DNA from: Olsenella sp. An270
GTDB taxonomy: Bacteria; Actinomycetota; Coriobacteriia; Coriobacteriales; Atopobiaceae
Direction of reading: 5' to 3'
DNA length: 64,000 nt
NCBI RefSeq assembly: GCF_002159735.1
Contig: NZ_NFJF01000002.1
Span: forward strand, 62,001-126,000
Positions 23,537 to 32,521 of this stretch are shown piece after piece. The number at the start of each line of letters is the position of its first letter. Position 1 is the first letter of the stretch. A program made the position numbers and the translations under genes. The notes beneath the pieces are model-generated. The model was not told where the DNA came from. It ran no database searches and worked only from the letters and a program-made list of their open reading frames with translations.

Positions 23537-24898
23537 ATGAGCACAGCTGTAGAGAAATTGGGCGGACAGGCACCGCGCGGCGAGAAGAACCTCGTCACGC
23601 AGCTCGACTATGCCCGCGCCGGGCAGATCACGCCCGAGATGCGCGCCGTGGCGGAGGCGGAGCGCCGAGACCCGGAGTTCGTCCGTGCGGGCGTGGCGGC
23701 GGGGCGCATCGCCATCCCGGCCAACGTCCGCCACCTCGAGAAGGGCCTCGTGCCGCGCGGCGTGGGCGCGGGCCTCTCCACCAAGGTCAACGTCAACCTC
23801 GGCATCTCCGGGGACGTGGCGGACGCCAGCATGGAGTGGGAGAAGGTTGGCACGGCCGAGAAGTACGGCGCGGACGCCATCATGGACCTTTCCAACTCCG
23901 GCAAGACCCGCTTCTTCCGGCAGCAGCTCGTGGAGCGCACGCCGCTCATGGTGGGCACCGTCCCCATGTACGACGCCATCGGCTACATGGAGAAGCCGCT
24001 CGTGGAGCTCACTGCCGAGGACCTTCTCGCCACGGTGCGCGCCCACGCGGAGGACGGCGTGGACTTCCTCACCATCCATTGCGGCATCAACCGTCGCGTG
24101 ATCGAGACCTTCAAGGAGACCGGGCGCCTCATGAACATCGTCAGCCGCGGCGGGTCGCTGCTGTTTGGCTGGATGGAGGTCACGGGCAACGAGAACCCCT
24201 TCTTCGAGCACTACGACGAGGTGCTCGAGATCTGTCACGAGTACGACGTGACCATCTCGCTGGGCGACTCGTGCCGGCCGGGCTGCCTCTTCGACGCCAA
24301 CGACGCCGCCGAGACGGCCGAGATGATCGAGCTCGGCAAGCTCACGAAGCGCGCCTGGGACGCGGGCGTGCAGGTCATGATCGAAGGCCCGGGCCACATG
24401 GCCATCAACGAGATCGCCGCCAACGTGACGATGGAGAAGCGCCTCTGCCACGGCGCGCCGTACTACGTGCTCGGCCCGCTCGTGACGGACGTGGGCGTGG
24501 GCTACGACCACATCACGGCGGCCATCGGTGGGGCCATCTCGGCGAGCGCCGGGGCAGACTTCCTCTGCTACGTGACGCCGGCCGAGCACCTCTGCCTGCC
24601 CGACGCAAAGGACGTGCTCGACGGTCTTATCGCCACCCGGATTGCCGCGCACGCGGCGGACATCGCCAAGGGCGTGCCCGGCGCGCGCGAGGCGGACGAC
24701 CGCATGGGCGACGCCCGGCGGCGCCTGGCCTGGGGCGAGATGTGGGACTATGCGCTCGACCCGGACACGGCCCGTGCGCGCCACGAGGCCTCGCCCGCCT
24801 CGACGGAGGGGACCTGCACCATGTGCGGCAAGATGTGCGCCGTCCGCACGGTGAACAAGGTCTTCGAGGGCACCACGATCGACCTCGACCTGGAATAA
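23537..24898 (+). CDS. thiC: Phosphomethylpyrimidine synthase
   Basis: Radical SAM enzyme that rearranges aminoimidazole ribotide to HMP phosphate. 453 residues, close to short ThiC forms. The C-terminal CX2CX4C cluster site is CTMCGKMCAVR (about 430-440). NVNLGISG, SRGGSLLFGWM and EGPGHMAINEI are strongly conserved ThiC blocks. ATG 23537 is preferred to ATG 23513, which lies inside the riboswitch. First gene of the thi operon. Confidence 0.97.
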   Translation: MSTAVEKLGGQAPRGEKNLVTQLDYARAGQITPEMRAVAEAERRDPEFVRAGVAAGRIAIPANVRHLEKGLVPRGVGAGLSTKVNVNLGISGDVADASMEWEKVGTAEKYGADAIMDLSNSGKTRFFRQQLVERTPLMVGTVPMYDAIGYMEKPLVELTAEDLLATVRAHAEDGVDFLTIHCGINRRVIETFKETGRLMNIVSRGGSLLFGWMEVTGNENPFFEHYDEVLEICHEYDVTISLGDSCRPGCLFDANDAAETAEMIELGKLTKRAWDAGVQVMIEGPGHMAINEIAANVTMEKRLCHGAPYYVLGPLVTDVGVGYDHITAAIGGAISASAGADFLCYVTPAEHLCLPDAKDVLDGLIATRIAAHAADIAKGVPGAREADDRMGDARRRLAWGEMWDYALDPDTARARHEASPASTEGTCTMCGKMCAVRTVNKVFEGTTIDLDLE

Positions 24899-24907
24899 GG
24901 GGCTGCC

Positions 24908-25105
24908 ATGGCACAGATAAACGGCAGGACCGCGCCCGAGGCCGACGGCCGGACCGTCGCCGAGGTGCTGGAGCAGATGGGATACGAGCGTGCCCGCGTG
25001 GCGTGCGAGCTCAACGGGGAGATTCTTCCCCGCGCCGAGTTTGATGTCCGCCGGCTGACGGCCGAGGACGCGCTCGAGGTCGTCCGCTTCGTGGGAGGCG
25101 GCTGA
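24908..25105 (+). CDS. thiS: Sulfur carrier protein ThiS
   Basis: 65 residues, ubiquitin-like, ending VRFVGGG: the C-terminal Gly-Gly is adenylated by ThiF and thiocarboxylated to donate sulfur to ThiG. It shares one base with thiF, giving tight coupling. Confidence 0.93.
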   Translation: MAQINGRTAPEADGRTVAEVLEQMGYERARVACELNGEILPRAEFDVRRLTAEDALEVVRFVGGG

Positions 25106-25770
25106 TGGCGGGGGAGAGGGACGTCGAGAGGGGCGGTGCCGTCGTGGGGGACGCTCTCCCCGACGCCCTCGAGTGCCGTATCGGGCACGAGGCGCGGGAG
25201 CGCCTGCGCGCGGCGCGCATCGGGATCGCAGGGGCGGGCGGGCTCGGCTCCAACATCGCCGTCATGCTTGCGCGCAGCGGGGTGGGCGAGCTCGTTGTCG
25301 CCGACTTTGACGTGGTTGACGAGGGCAACCTCAACCGTCAGCACTACTTCCGCGAGCATCTGGGCCGTCCCAAGGTCGAGGCGCTCGCCGAGCAGCTCCT
25401 CGCCATCGGCTCGGGCACGCGCGTGCGTGCGCTGCGCACCCGCGTCACGCCCGAGAACGCCCGGGGGATCTTCGAGGGGTGCGACATTGTCTGCGAGGCC
25501 TTCGACGACCCCGAGGCCAAGGCGCTTCTCGCCGAGGAGCTCCTCACCCTGCCCGAGGGTCCCGTGCTCGTCACTGGCAACGGCATGGCGGGCGCGGGCC
25601 CGGCGAGCGAGATCGTCACGAGGCGGGTGAGCCGGCGCTTCTACGTCTGCGGCGACGGCGCGTCGGACGTCGGGGCGACCGGTGCGCTTCTCGCCCCGCG
25701 CGTCGCGCTCTGCGCCGCCCAGCAGGCTCTTCTCGCCGTGAGGATCGTCCTGGGGCTCGAGGTCTCCTGA
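25105..25770 (+). CDS. thiF: ThiS adenylyltransferase ThiF
   Basis: 221 residues with the E1-like nucleotide fold: [20 protein letters not shown] (about 44-63), [15 protein letters not shown] with the adenylation arginine, and VTGNGMAG. It is the short ThiF form that follows thiS in anaerobes and lacks the C-terminal zinc ribbon seen in MoeB. Several CTTCTCGCC words fall in its coding region (25530, 25687, 25731), each using the rare leucine codon CTT. Confidence 0.92.
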   Translation: MAGERDVERGGAVVGDALPDALECRIGHEARERLRAARIGIAGAGGLGSNIAVMLARSGVGELVVADFDVVDEGNLNRQHYFREHLGRPKVEALAEQLLAIGSGTRVRALRTRVTPENARGIFEGCDIVCEAFDDPEAKALLAEELLTLPEGPVLVTGNGMAGAGPASEIVTRRVSRRFYVCGDGASDVGATGALLAPRVALCAAQQALLAVRIVLGLEVS

Positions 25771-25862
25771 CGTCCCCGGTTATCTGGCAACCAAACGCGC
25801 CGCGGGCCGACCTGTTTTGCGGGGCCCAGCGCCCGCGACGCCCATCAACGAAAGGAAGCACC

Positions 25863-26675
25863 ATGACAGAGCACATCGCATCGGGCGCCGTCGCGCCCAG
25901 CGCGGACACCTGGACCCTCGGCGGCAAGGAGTTTGCGTCGCGCTTCATCCTGGGGTCGGGTAAGTTCAGGCTCGACGTGGTCAGGGCGGCTGTGGAGGAC
26001 GCGGGCGCGCAGATCGTGACCCTTGCTGTTCGCCGCGCCAACACCAATCAGGAGGGGAGCATCCTCGATGCCGTGCCCGAGGGCGTGACGCTTCTGCCCA
26101 ACACCTCGGGCGCCCGCACGGCGGAGGAGGCCGTGCGCATCGCCCGCCTCGCGCGTGAGCTCGGCTGCGGCGACTTTGTCAAGGTCGAGGTCATCCGCGA
26201 CGCGCGCTACCTCCTGCCCGACAACGCAGAGACCGTCCGCGCCACCGACATGCTGGCGAGCGAGGGCTTCACGGTGCTGCCGTACATGTACCCCGACCTC
26301 AACGTCGCGCGCGACCTGGTGAGCGCGGGCGCGGCCGCCGTCATGCCTCTCGGCGCGCCCATCGGCTCCAACCGCGGCTTGGTGACGCGGGACTTCATCC
26401 GCATCCTCATAGAGGAGATTGACCTGCCGGTGATCGTGGACGCGGGCATCGGGCGCCCGTCGCAGGCGTGCGAGGCCATGGAGATGGGCGCGGCTGCCGT
26501 CATGGCCAACACGGCCGTGGCCACCGCCGGCAACATCCCGCTCATGGCGCGCGCCTTTGGCGACGCGGTGCGGGCCGGTCGCGCGGCGTTCCTTGCGGGT
26601 CCCGGTCGCGTGCTCGACGGCGCGGGCGAGGCCTCGAGCCCGCTCACCGGATTTCTGGGGGAGGAGGCCAGATGA
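25863..26675 (+). CDS. thiG: Thiazole synthase ThiG
   Basis: 270 residues. TIM-barrel enzyme joining deoxyxylulose phosphate, dehydroglycine and ThiS thiocarboxylate. Blocks FILGSGKF, the Schiff-base lysine in DFVKVEVI (about 104), [12 protein letters not shown] and [20 protein letters not shown] are typical. AACGAAAGGAAGCACC precedes the ATG. The 92 bases after thiF hold no gene; a GC-rich imperfect stem is possible there. Confidence 0.95.
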   Translation: MTEHIASGAVAPSADTWTLGGKEFASRFILGSGKFRLDVVRAAVEDAGAQIVTLAVRRANTNQEGSILDAVPEGVTLLPNTSGARTAEEAVRIARLARELGCGDFVKVEVIRDARYLLPDNAETVRATDMLASEGFTVLPYMYPDLNVARDLVSAGAAAVMPLGAPIGSNRGLVTRDFIRILIEEIDLPVIVDAGIGRPSQACEAMEMGAAAVMANTAVATAGNIPLMARAFGDAVRAGRAAFLAGPGRVLDGAGEASSPLTGFLGEEAR

Positions 26676-27940
26676 GCGCGGACGAGAAGAACGTGCAGGT
26701 AGTGGGGCCTGAGACCGTACCCGTGGGCAAGCGCTGCCGGCGCATCGTCTCCATGGACGAGAAGGACATGGCGCACGCCATCCACACCGACTACGGCCTG
26801 GACACCATGACCTTCCTGCCCGACATGGACGTCCTGGACAACGGCATGTTCGACCGCGTGCTCGACGCCGTGGAGGCCTACGACCCCGACGCCGTGACCG
26901 CCGCCGACGTGCGCCGCGTGCTCGACGCCGACGTGGTGGAGCCCGCCGACTTCGGCGTGCTCGTGTCGCCCGCGGCCGAGCCCTTCCTCGAGGAGATGGC
27001 CGAGCGGGCCCGGGCCGAGCGCGTGCGCTGGTTTGGCACAAACATCCAGTTCTTCACGCCGCTCTACTTGGCAAACTACTGCGAGAACCGCTGCGTGTAC
27101 TGCGGCTTCAACTGCGAGAGCGGCATCCGTCGCGCCCGCCTGGACGAGGGGCAGACCATCGCCGAGCTCGACGCCATCGCCGCCACGGGCCAGGAGGAGA
27201 TCCTGCTGCTCACCGGCGAGGACCCGGTGACGTCGGACGTGGACTACATCGCACGCGCCTGCGAGCTCGCGGCCGCGCGCTTCAGGAATGTTGGCGTCGA
27301 GGTGTACCCCGCCAACGTGGCCGACTACGCGCGCCTGCACGAGGCCGGCGCGGACTTCGTGACCGTGTTCCAGGAGACCTATGACCCGGTGCGCTACGCC
27401 AAGCTCCACCTGCGCGGCCGCAAGCGCATCATGCCCTACCGCTTCGAGGCGCAGGAGCGCGCGCTCAGGGGCGGCATGCGCGGCGTGGCTTTCGCGCCGC
27501 TGCTTGGCCTCTCGGAGTTTCGCCGTGACGCGCTCGCCTGCGCGCTGCACGCCTACTACGTGAGCCGGGCCTACCCGCACGCGGAGATCTCCTTCTCGTG
27601 CCCGCGCCTGCGTCCCGCCGCGGGCGCCGTCACGCCTAACGGGCCGCACGTGAGCGAGGCGCAGCTCCTGCAGGTTATCTGCGCCTACCGCCTGTTCATG
27701 CCCTTCGCCGGCGTCACGGTCTCGTCGCGCGAGTCGGCGCGCTTCCGCGACCACGTGGCCACGATCACGGCCACCAAGGTCTCGGCCGGCGTGTCCACGG
27801 GCATCGGCGAGCACGCGCACCAGGCCGAGGAGGGCGACGACCAGTTTGAGATCGACGACGGCCGCAGCCTGGCCGAGATGTGCGCCGCCATGCGCGACAT
27901 GGGGCTCGAGCCGGTCATGAACGACCACGTTCTGGTGTGA
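26672..27940 (+). CDS. thiH: Tyrosine lyase ThiH (radical SAM, 2-iminoacetate synthase)
   Basis: 422 residues. The radical SAM cluster motif is [12 protein letters not shown] (about 138-149), followed by the HydG/ThiH-type block LLLTGEDP. It cleaves tyrosine to dehydroglycine for ThiG, which means an oxygen-independent route as opposed to ThiO glycine oxidase. ATGA overlap with thiG. The N-terminus encodes SADEKN across a GACGAGAAGAACG variant of the dispersed motif. Confidence 0.94.
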   Translation: MSADEKNVQVVGPETVPVGKRCRRIVSMDEKDMAHAIHTDYGLDTMTFLPDMDVLDNGMFDRVLDAVEAYDPDAVTAADVRRVLDADVVEPADFGVLVSPAAEPFLEEMAERARAERVRWFGTNIQFFTPLYLANYCENRCVYCGFNCESGIRRARLDEGQTIAELDAIAATGQEEILLLTGEDPVTSDVDYIARACELAAARFRNVGVEVYPANVADYARLHEAGADFVTVFQETYDPVRYAKLHLRGRKRIMPYRFEAQERALRGGMRGVAFAPLLGLSEFRRDALACALHAYYVSRAYPHAEISFSCPRLRPAAGAVTPNGPHVSEAQLLQVICAYRLFMPFAGVTVSSRESARFRDHVATITATKVSAGVSTGIGEHAHQAEEGDDQFEIDDGRSLAEMCAAMRDMGLEPVMNDHVLV

Positions 27941-27948
27941 GGGCGCCC

Positions 27949-28512
27949 ATGGGATCGCTCTTTGATGGAGGCTTCCTGCGCGTTGCCATGACGGACCGGC
28001 GCCGCTGCGCGCGGCCGCTGCCCGAGCAGGTGGCGCGGGTCGCCGGTGCCTACGACGCGCTCATCATGCGCGAGAAGGACCTGGACGACGGTGCGTACGC
28101 CGCGCTTGCCCGCGAGGTCATGGAGGCCTGCGAGCGCGCGGGCGTCGCCTTTGTCGCCCACGGCCACGTGCCCGCCGCCCGTGAGGCCGGCGCGTCTCGC
28201 CTGCACCTGCCGCTGCCCGCGCTTGAGCGTGACGGCCGCCCGGAGGGGTTTGACCTCGTCGGTACCAACGTGCACGAGGTGGACGAGGTGGCGGTTGCCG
28301 AGGGACTCGGCGCCGACTACCTTGTGGCGAGCCCCGTCTTTGCGCCGTCATGCAAGCCGCTCCCGGGCCGCGGGGTCGCGTTTCTCGAGCAGGTCATCGC
28401 TGCGGCCCATGTGCCGGTGCTCGCCCTCGGCGGCATCACCGACGCCACCGAGCCTGCCGTCCGCGCCGCCGGTGCCGCCGGTGCCGTCCGCATGTCCGAC
28501 GCCATGGCGTGA
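27949..28512 (+). CDS. tenI: TenI/ThiE-like thiamine phosphate synthase family protein
   Basis: 187 residues, shorter than ThiE. The family frame is visible: REKDL near 43, GVAFVAHGHV, RLHLPLPAL, VGTNVHEVDEV, LGADYLVASPVFAPSCKP and VLALGGIT. Histidine/asparagine positions of the HMP-PP site differ from ThiE, so it is more likely a thiazole tautomerase (TenI type) than a second synthase; a true ThiE follows directly. Assignment between the two roles is inference. Confidence 0.75.
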   Translation: MGSLFDGGFLRVAMTDRRRCARPLPEQVARVAGAYDALIMREKDLDDGAYAALAREVMEACERAGVAFVAHGHVPAAREAGASRLHLPLPALERDGRPEGFDLVGTNVHEVDEVAVAEGLGADYLVASPVFAPSCKPLPGRGVAFLEQVIAAAHVPVLALGGITDATEPAVRAAGAAGAVRMSDAMA

Positions 28513-28535
28513 GCCCAGGAAAGGAGACGCCCCTC

Positions 28536-29231
28536 ATGGACGCCAATCACATGGATGTGGGACCCGTCGTCCGCGGGTCCTTCTCGCCCGCCGACATCCG
28601 CCGCGGCATGCTGCTCTACGCGGTGACGGATCGCTCCTGGCTCAGGGGGCGTTCGCTCGTGGATTGCGTCCGCGCGGCGGTCGCGGGCGGAGCCACCTTC
28701 GTGCAGCTCCGCGAGAAGGGCCTCTCGACAGACGAGATTGTGGCGGAGGCGCGACAGCTCCTGCCCCTCTGCCGAGCGGCCGGCGTGCCCCTCGTGATCG
28801 ACGACGACGTGGAGGCGGCCCGGCGCAGCGGCGCGGACGGCGTGCACGTGGGGCAGTCTGACACGGCGTGCGCCGCCGCGCGCGAGGCGCTCGGGCCGGA
28901 CGCCATCGTGGGGGTCTCGGCCCACACGGTGGAGGAGGCGCTCGCCGCTCAGGCGGCCGGTGCCGACTACCTGGGTGTGGGGGCGCTGTTTGGGACGTCC
29001 ACCAAGTCCGACACCGTGGCCGTGTCCCTCGAGGGCCTCGCGCGCATCTGCGCCGCCGTGGATATCCCGGTGACGGCCATCGGGGGCGTGAGCACGCGCA
29101 CGCTGCCCTCGCTCGCGGGGACGGGCGTCGCCGGCGCGGCGGTGGTCTCGGCGATCTTTGCCGCCGAGGACATCGAGGCCGTAACGCGCGAGCTGCGCCG
29201 CCTTGCCGCGGACGCCGTCGGGTCGAGATAG
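28536..29231 (+). CDS. thiE: Thiamine phosphate synthase ThiE
   Basis: 231 residues. Joins HMP-PP and thiazole phosphate. Active-site blocks FVQLREKG (about 63-70), LVIDDDVEAA, DGVHVGQSD, GVSAHTVEEA, YLGVGALFGTSTK and AIGGV are intact. The N-terminal 25 residues exceed the family core. AGGAAAGGAGACGCCCCTC precedes the ATG. Confidence 0.94.
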   Translation: MDANHMDVGPVVRGSFSPADIRRGMLLYAVTDRSWLRGRSLVDCVRAAVAGGATFVQLREKGLSTDEIVAEARQLLPLCRAAGVPLVIDDDVEAARRSGADGVHVGQSDTACAAAREALGPDAIVGVSAHTVEEALAAQAAGADYLGVGALFGTSTKSDTVAVSLEGLARICAAVDIPVTAIGGVSTRTLPSLAGTGVAGAAVVSAIFAAEDIEAVTRELRRLAADAVGSR

Positions 29232-29239
29232 GGGGTCTC

Positions 29240-30070
29240 ATGGACACGAGGAGCTGGAGCGTTCCCGCGGTGCTCGCGATTGCCGGCTCGGACTCGAGCG
29301 GCGGCGCGGGCATCCAGGCGGACATCAAGACCATCGCCGCGCACGGGCTCTTTGCCGAGACCGCGATAACCGCGCTCACGGCGCAGAACACCTGTGGCGT
29401 GCGCGACGTCATGGAGGCCACGCCCCAGATGGTGGCCGAGCAGATCGACGCCGTCTTCGAGGACATCCCACCCGCCGCGGTCAAGGTGGGCATGGTGTCC
29501 TCCGCGGCGATCGTCGAGACCATAGCCGAGCGGCTCGAGCACTGGGGCGCCAAGAACGTGGTCGTGGACCCGGTGATGGTGGCCACCTCGGGCGCGCGTC
29601 TCATAGACGACGGTGCGGCGGCGGCGCTCGTGGGGCGCCTGCTGCCGCTCGCGCGCGTGATCACGCCCAACATCCCCGAGGCGGAGGCTCTTCTCGGCGA
29701 GCCGGTGCGCTCTGAGGCGGAGCAGGAGGCGGCCGCGCTCGCGCTTGCCGAGCGCCTGGGCTGCGCCGTGCTCGTCAAGGGCGGTCATGGCGTGGCGGAC
29801 GCCAATGACGTGCTGGTGGAGTCGGCTGTCGATGACGAGGGCGTCCCGCGCGTGACGTGGCTGCGTGCCCCGCGCGTGGAGACCGAGAACACCCATGGCA
29901 CGGGCTGCACGCTCTCGAGCGCCATCGCCTGCGGCCTGGCGGAGGGCCTCGCGCTGCCCGAGGCGGTGTCGCGTGCGAAGGACTACCTCACCGGTGCGCT
30001 CTCCTCCGGTCTGGATTTGGGACGCGGCTCCGGTCCCGTGGACCACATGTGGCGCCATCGCGCGAAATAA
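29240..30070 (+). CDS. thiD: Hydroxymethylpyrimidine (phosphate) kinase ThiD
   Basis: 276 residues. Ribokinase-like fold with AIAGSDSSGGAGIQADIKT (about 14-32), VVVDPVMVATSG and the anion-hole block NTHGTGCTLSSAIA (about 218-231). It phosphorylates HMP and HMP-P for ThiE and closes the eight-gene thi operon. A convergent DUF2200 gene ends 18 bases further on. Confidence 0.95.
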   Translation: MDTRSWSVPAVLAIAGSDSSGGAGIQADIKTIAAHGLFAETAITALTAQNTCGVRDVMEATPQMVAEQIDAVFEDIPPAAVKVGMVSSAAIVETIAERLEHWGAKNVVVDPVMVATSGARLIDDGAAAALVGRLLPLARVITPNIPEAEALLGEPVRSEAEQEAAALALAERLGCAVLVKGGHGVADANDVLVESAVDDEGVPRVTWLRAPRVETENTHGTGCTLSSAIACGLAEGLALPEAVSRAKDYLTGALSSGLDLGRGSGPVDHMWRHRAK

Positions 30071-30088
30071 CGCGCGAACCGCTCGGCG

Positions 30089-30439
30089 TTAGCTTCGCAG
30101 CACCTTCTCCAGCGCCTTGCCGCGGGCGAGCTCGTCGACCAGCTTGTCCAGGTAGCGGGCACATCTCTCCACGGGGTCCTCGATCGCGGCCACGTCCACA
30201 CCGCAGACCTTGCCGGTGATGAGCGCGCGGTTGGGGTTCAGCGCCGGGGCCTCGTCGAAGAACTCCTGGTAGGTGACGCCGCGCTCAAGCTGCCGGGCGA
30301 GGCCTGCCTCGTCGTAGCCGGTGAGCCAGCAGCACGCGGCGTCGACCTCCGCGCGCGTGCGCCCCTTGCGCTCGGCCTTCTGCACGAGCAGGGGATAGAC
30401 CTTCGAGAACGACATCTCCGCGATCGACTTGCGCGCCAT
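30089..30439 (-). CDS. DUF2200 family protein
   Basis: 116 residues. MSFSKVYPLLVQKAERKGRTRAEVDAACCWLTGYDEAGL and INGxVCGV-like ITGKVCGVDVAAIEDP match the DUF2200 family, small soluble proteins of unknown function found in many gut bacteria. It is downstream of an XRE regulator gene on the same strand, with a REP-like palindrome between them. Confidence 0.8.
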   Translation of the reverse strand: MARKSIAEMSFSKVYPLLVQKAERKGRTRAEVDAACCWLTGYDEAGLARQLERGVTYQEFFDEAPALNPNRALITGKVCGVDVAAIEDPVERCARYLDKLVDELARGKALEKVLRS

Positions 30440-30450
30440 GGGACCTCCAA

Positions 30451-30479
30451 TGATACGAGGGGACAGTCCCTTTGTATCA
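30451..30479. repeat. REP-like palindrome, AGGGGACAGTCCCT core
   Basis: TGATACGAGGG-GACAGT-CCCTTTGTATCA with one mismatch. The last bases form the stop codon of the XRE gene on the minus strand, as the related palindrome at 22816-22842 does for gntR; both junctions read GGAGTGAT on the minus strand. Confidence 0.7.
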
Positions 30480-30887
30480 CTCCGGATCGGGGCTGTGCAT
30501 GAGCTGGGTGAGCGCGAGGCACGCGACGCCGATGCCCAGGAGCCCGAGCGCGTTTCTCGGCTCCACCTCGTCCATGACGGTGAGCGCGGTCACGCCCACG
30601 CCCATGGCGAGCGCGACCGCCTTGAGGACGAGCTCCACGAGCGCGGGCACGCGGGACCCCGTCGGCTCCTCCTGCGCAGCTGTTTTCACCTCGAGCAGCT
30701 CGTCCACCGAGGTGCCCAGCACCTCGGCGAGCTTAGGCAGCGACGCCACGTCCGGGAACGACAGGTCGCGCTCCCACTTGCTCACTGCCTTGTCTGTGAC
30801 GCCCATCTGCCGGGCGAGCTCGAGCTGCGTCAGGCCCTTCTCCTTGCGCAGGGCGGAGATGGTGGCGCCAAAGGTCTGCTTGGTCAT
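30477..30887 (-). CDS. XRE family regulator with C-terminal membrane segments
   Basis: 136 residues. HTH_3 domain at about 5-62 (LTQLELARQMGVTDKAVSKWERDLSFPDVASLPKLAEVL) followed by two hydrophobic segments (ALVELVLKAVALAMGVGVTALTV; ALGLLGIGVACLALTQLM), so probably a membrane-anchored regulator. Its targets are unknown. Its stop codon is part of a REP-like palindrome. Confidence 0.85.
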   Translation of the reverse strand: MTKQTFGATISALRKEKGLTQLELARQMGVTDKAVSKWERDLSFPDVASLPKLAEVLGTSVDELLEVKTAAQEEPTGSRVPALVELVLKAVALAMGVGVTALTVMDEVEPRNALGLLGIGVACLALTQLMHSPDPE

Positions 30888-31006
30888 GGTGGTCCTTTCG
30901 CTGGGGTCCGTCTGGCAGGGACATCGTCATGCGACGCCACCCCGCGCTCAACCGACCGCCAGTTGAGTTGGCTCGACCGTTGGTAGAGTCCCAGTTTACG
31001 GCAGGT

Positions 31007-31052
31007 AACCTTGCGAAACCGTTAGGGGAGCATAAGCCCGGGCGATGGCGCG
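31007..31052 (+). promoter_or_regulatory. Shared leader/operator, copy 1 (upstream of orphan permease)
   Basis: AACCTTGCGAAACCGTTAGG then GGAGCATAAGC..CGATGGC aligns along about 46 bases with 55463-55509 ahead of the Bce-type ABC operon. The core has the 7-4-7 dyad layout CCTTGCG-N4-CGTTAGG expected of a BceR-type response-regulator site. A copy of GGCGAGAAGGACG follows at 31058. Confidence 0.6.
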
Positions 31053-31109
31053 TCGGGCGGGCGAGAAGGACGATGGGCCTGTCACTGATGCCGGCCGGAA
31101 GGAGCCGCC

Positions 31110-32498
31110 ATGCCCGTCACCCTGCGCGTCGCGCTCGGCAACGTCTCGCGCTGCGCACGCGACTATTCGGTCTATCTTGTCACGCTCGCCTTTGCCACGT
31201 GCCTGCTCTATGCCTTCAACGCCTCGGGCGACTACCTCCTGGCGATGCCGCTCACGGGCTCGCAGCTCGAGGTCATCCACAAGGCGCGCGACATCACCGG
31301 TGCCTTCTCGGTCTTTGTGGTGCTGGTCTTCGCCGTGCTCGTGGCCTACGCCACGCGCTTCATCGTGCGGAGGCGCTCGCGGGAGTTCGGGACGTACGCG
31401 CTGCTCGGGATGCGCACGCCGGCGCTCGCGGCGATACTTGCGACGGAGGGCGTGCTCGTGGGGCTCGCGGCGCTGGCGGCGGGCCTCGCGCTCGGTGCGG
31501 CGGCGTCGCCTGCCTTCGGCGCGATCGCGGCGTTCGTCTTTGGCGTGCCGTGGCGGTTTGCCTGGTCCTTCTCGCCCGCGGCCGCGCTCGACGCGTGCGC
31601 GTGGTTCGCCGGGATCGAGGGGTTGGCGATCGTGCTCTCCGTGGTTGACGTACTGCGCCGGCCGCTCGTGGAGCTGCTTGAGCGGGACCGAGCGCCGGAG
31701 CGGCTCGCGCTGTCTGACAACCGTGGCGTGACGCGTGCGCAGGCGGTGCTGGCCGTGGTTCTTCTCGTTGTGGTGTGGGGCTCGTGCGTGGCCCAGCCCG
31801 GGCTCTTTGTGCTTGCGATCCTGCCGATGGGATGGGCGGCCTATGTGGCCACCTCGCTCGTCTTTCGCCTGGTGGCAACGGGTGTGCCCGGCTGCGTGCG
31901 CCGCGGCTCCCGCTACTGGGAGGGGCTGCGCGCCTTCACGCTGCGGCAGGTGGAGGGTCACGTGTCCACGGGCTGCCAGGCCCTCTCGTGCACCTGCGTG
32001 CTCGTGGCGTGCGCGGTTTGCATGATCTGCGCGGGGCTCCTGTTCTCGGTGGGCCAGCGCGCGGCCGGGCTCGCGGACCCGAGCGCGCCGGCGGAGGCGT
32101 CGCTCGCGCCGATCGGCTACGTGGGGATCTTCTACGGGGAGGCGTTTCTCGTGGCCGCCGCTGCGGTGCTCGCGCTGCAGCAGGTGAGCCAGGCCGCGGA
32201 CGGGCGGAGCGCCTATGCCACGCTTGCCGCGCTCGGGACGGACGAGCGGGAGGCGCGCGGCGCCGTGCGGGCGCAGGTGGGCGTCGCCTTCGTGCTACCG
32301 GCGGCGCTCGCGGTGGTGCACGACTGCTTTGGCCTTCTCCTAGTGCGCCAGCTCGCGCTCGGGGTGCCCGACGAGGTGTTTCTCGTCATCGCGGCCTGCT
32401 CGGTCGTGGGCACGCTCGGGCTTCTCGTCCTGTACTACCTGCTCTGCGTCCGCGAGTGCACGCGTGTGCTGCTGGGTGGGGCGTCGAGTCTTGGTTGA
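31110..32498 (+). CDS. Orphan Bce-type (FtsX-domain) ABC permease without the large extracellular domain
   Basis: 462 residues, about ten hydrophobic segments. The N-terminal block MPVTLRVALGNVSRCARDYSVYLVTLAFA and the LQQVSQAADGRSAYATLAALGTDERE block near 355-380 closely parallel the 698-residue permease at 56345-58441, but the roughly 200-residue extracellular domain used by BceB-type proteins to bind peptide antibiotics is missing. No ATPase gene is adjacent. The shared leader suggests the ATPase at 55567 could serve it and that one response regulator controls both (inference). Confidence 0.8.
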   Translation: MPVTLRVALGNVSRCARDYSVYLVTLAFATCLLYAFNASGDYLLAMPLTGSQLEVIHKARDITGAFSVFVVLVFAVLVAYATRFIVRRRSREFGTYALLGMRTPALAAILATEGVLVGLAALAAGLALGAAASPAFGAIAAFVFGVPWRFAWSFSPAAALDACAWFAGIEGLAIVLSVVDVLRRPLVELLERDRAPERLALSDNRGVTRAQAVLAVVLLVVVWGSCVAQPGLFVLAILPMGWAAYVATSLVFRLVATGVPGCVRRGSRYWEGLRAFTLRQVEGHVSTGCQALSCTCVLVACAVCMICAGLLFSVGQRAAGLADPSAPAEASLAPIGYVGIFYGEAFLVAAAAVLALQQVSQAADGRSAYATLAALGTDEREARGAVRAQVGVAFVLPAALAVVHDCFGLLLVRQLALGVPDEVFLVIAACSVVGTLGLLVLYYLLCVRECTRVLLGGASSLG

Positions 32499-32511
32499 CC
32501 GCGCGCGAGAA
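32479..32511. repeat. 33-base 3'-end repeat, copy 1
   Basis: GGGCGTCGAGTCTTGGTTGA CCGCGCGCGAGAA covers the last codons and stop of the orphan permease. The same 33 bases with three changes lie at 35842-35874, just past the GNAT toxin stop. The right end is a copy of the GCGAGAA word. Confidence 0.6.
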
Positions 32512-32521
32512 GGACCAGTTT

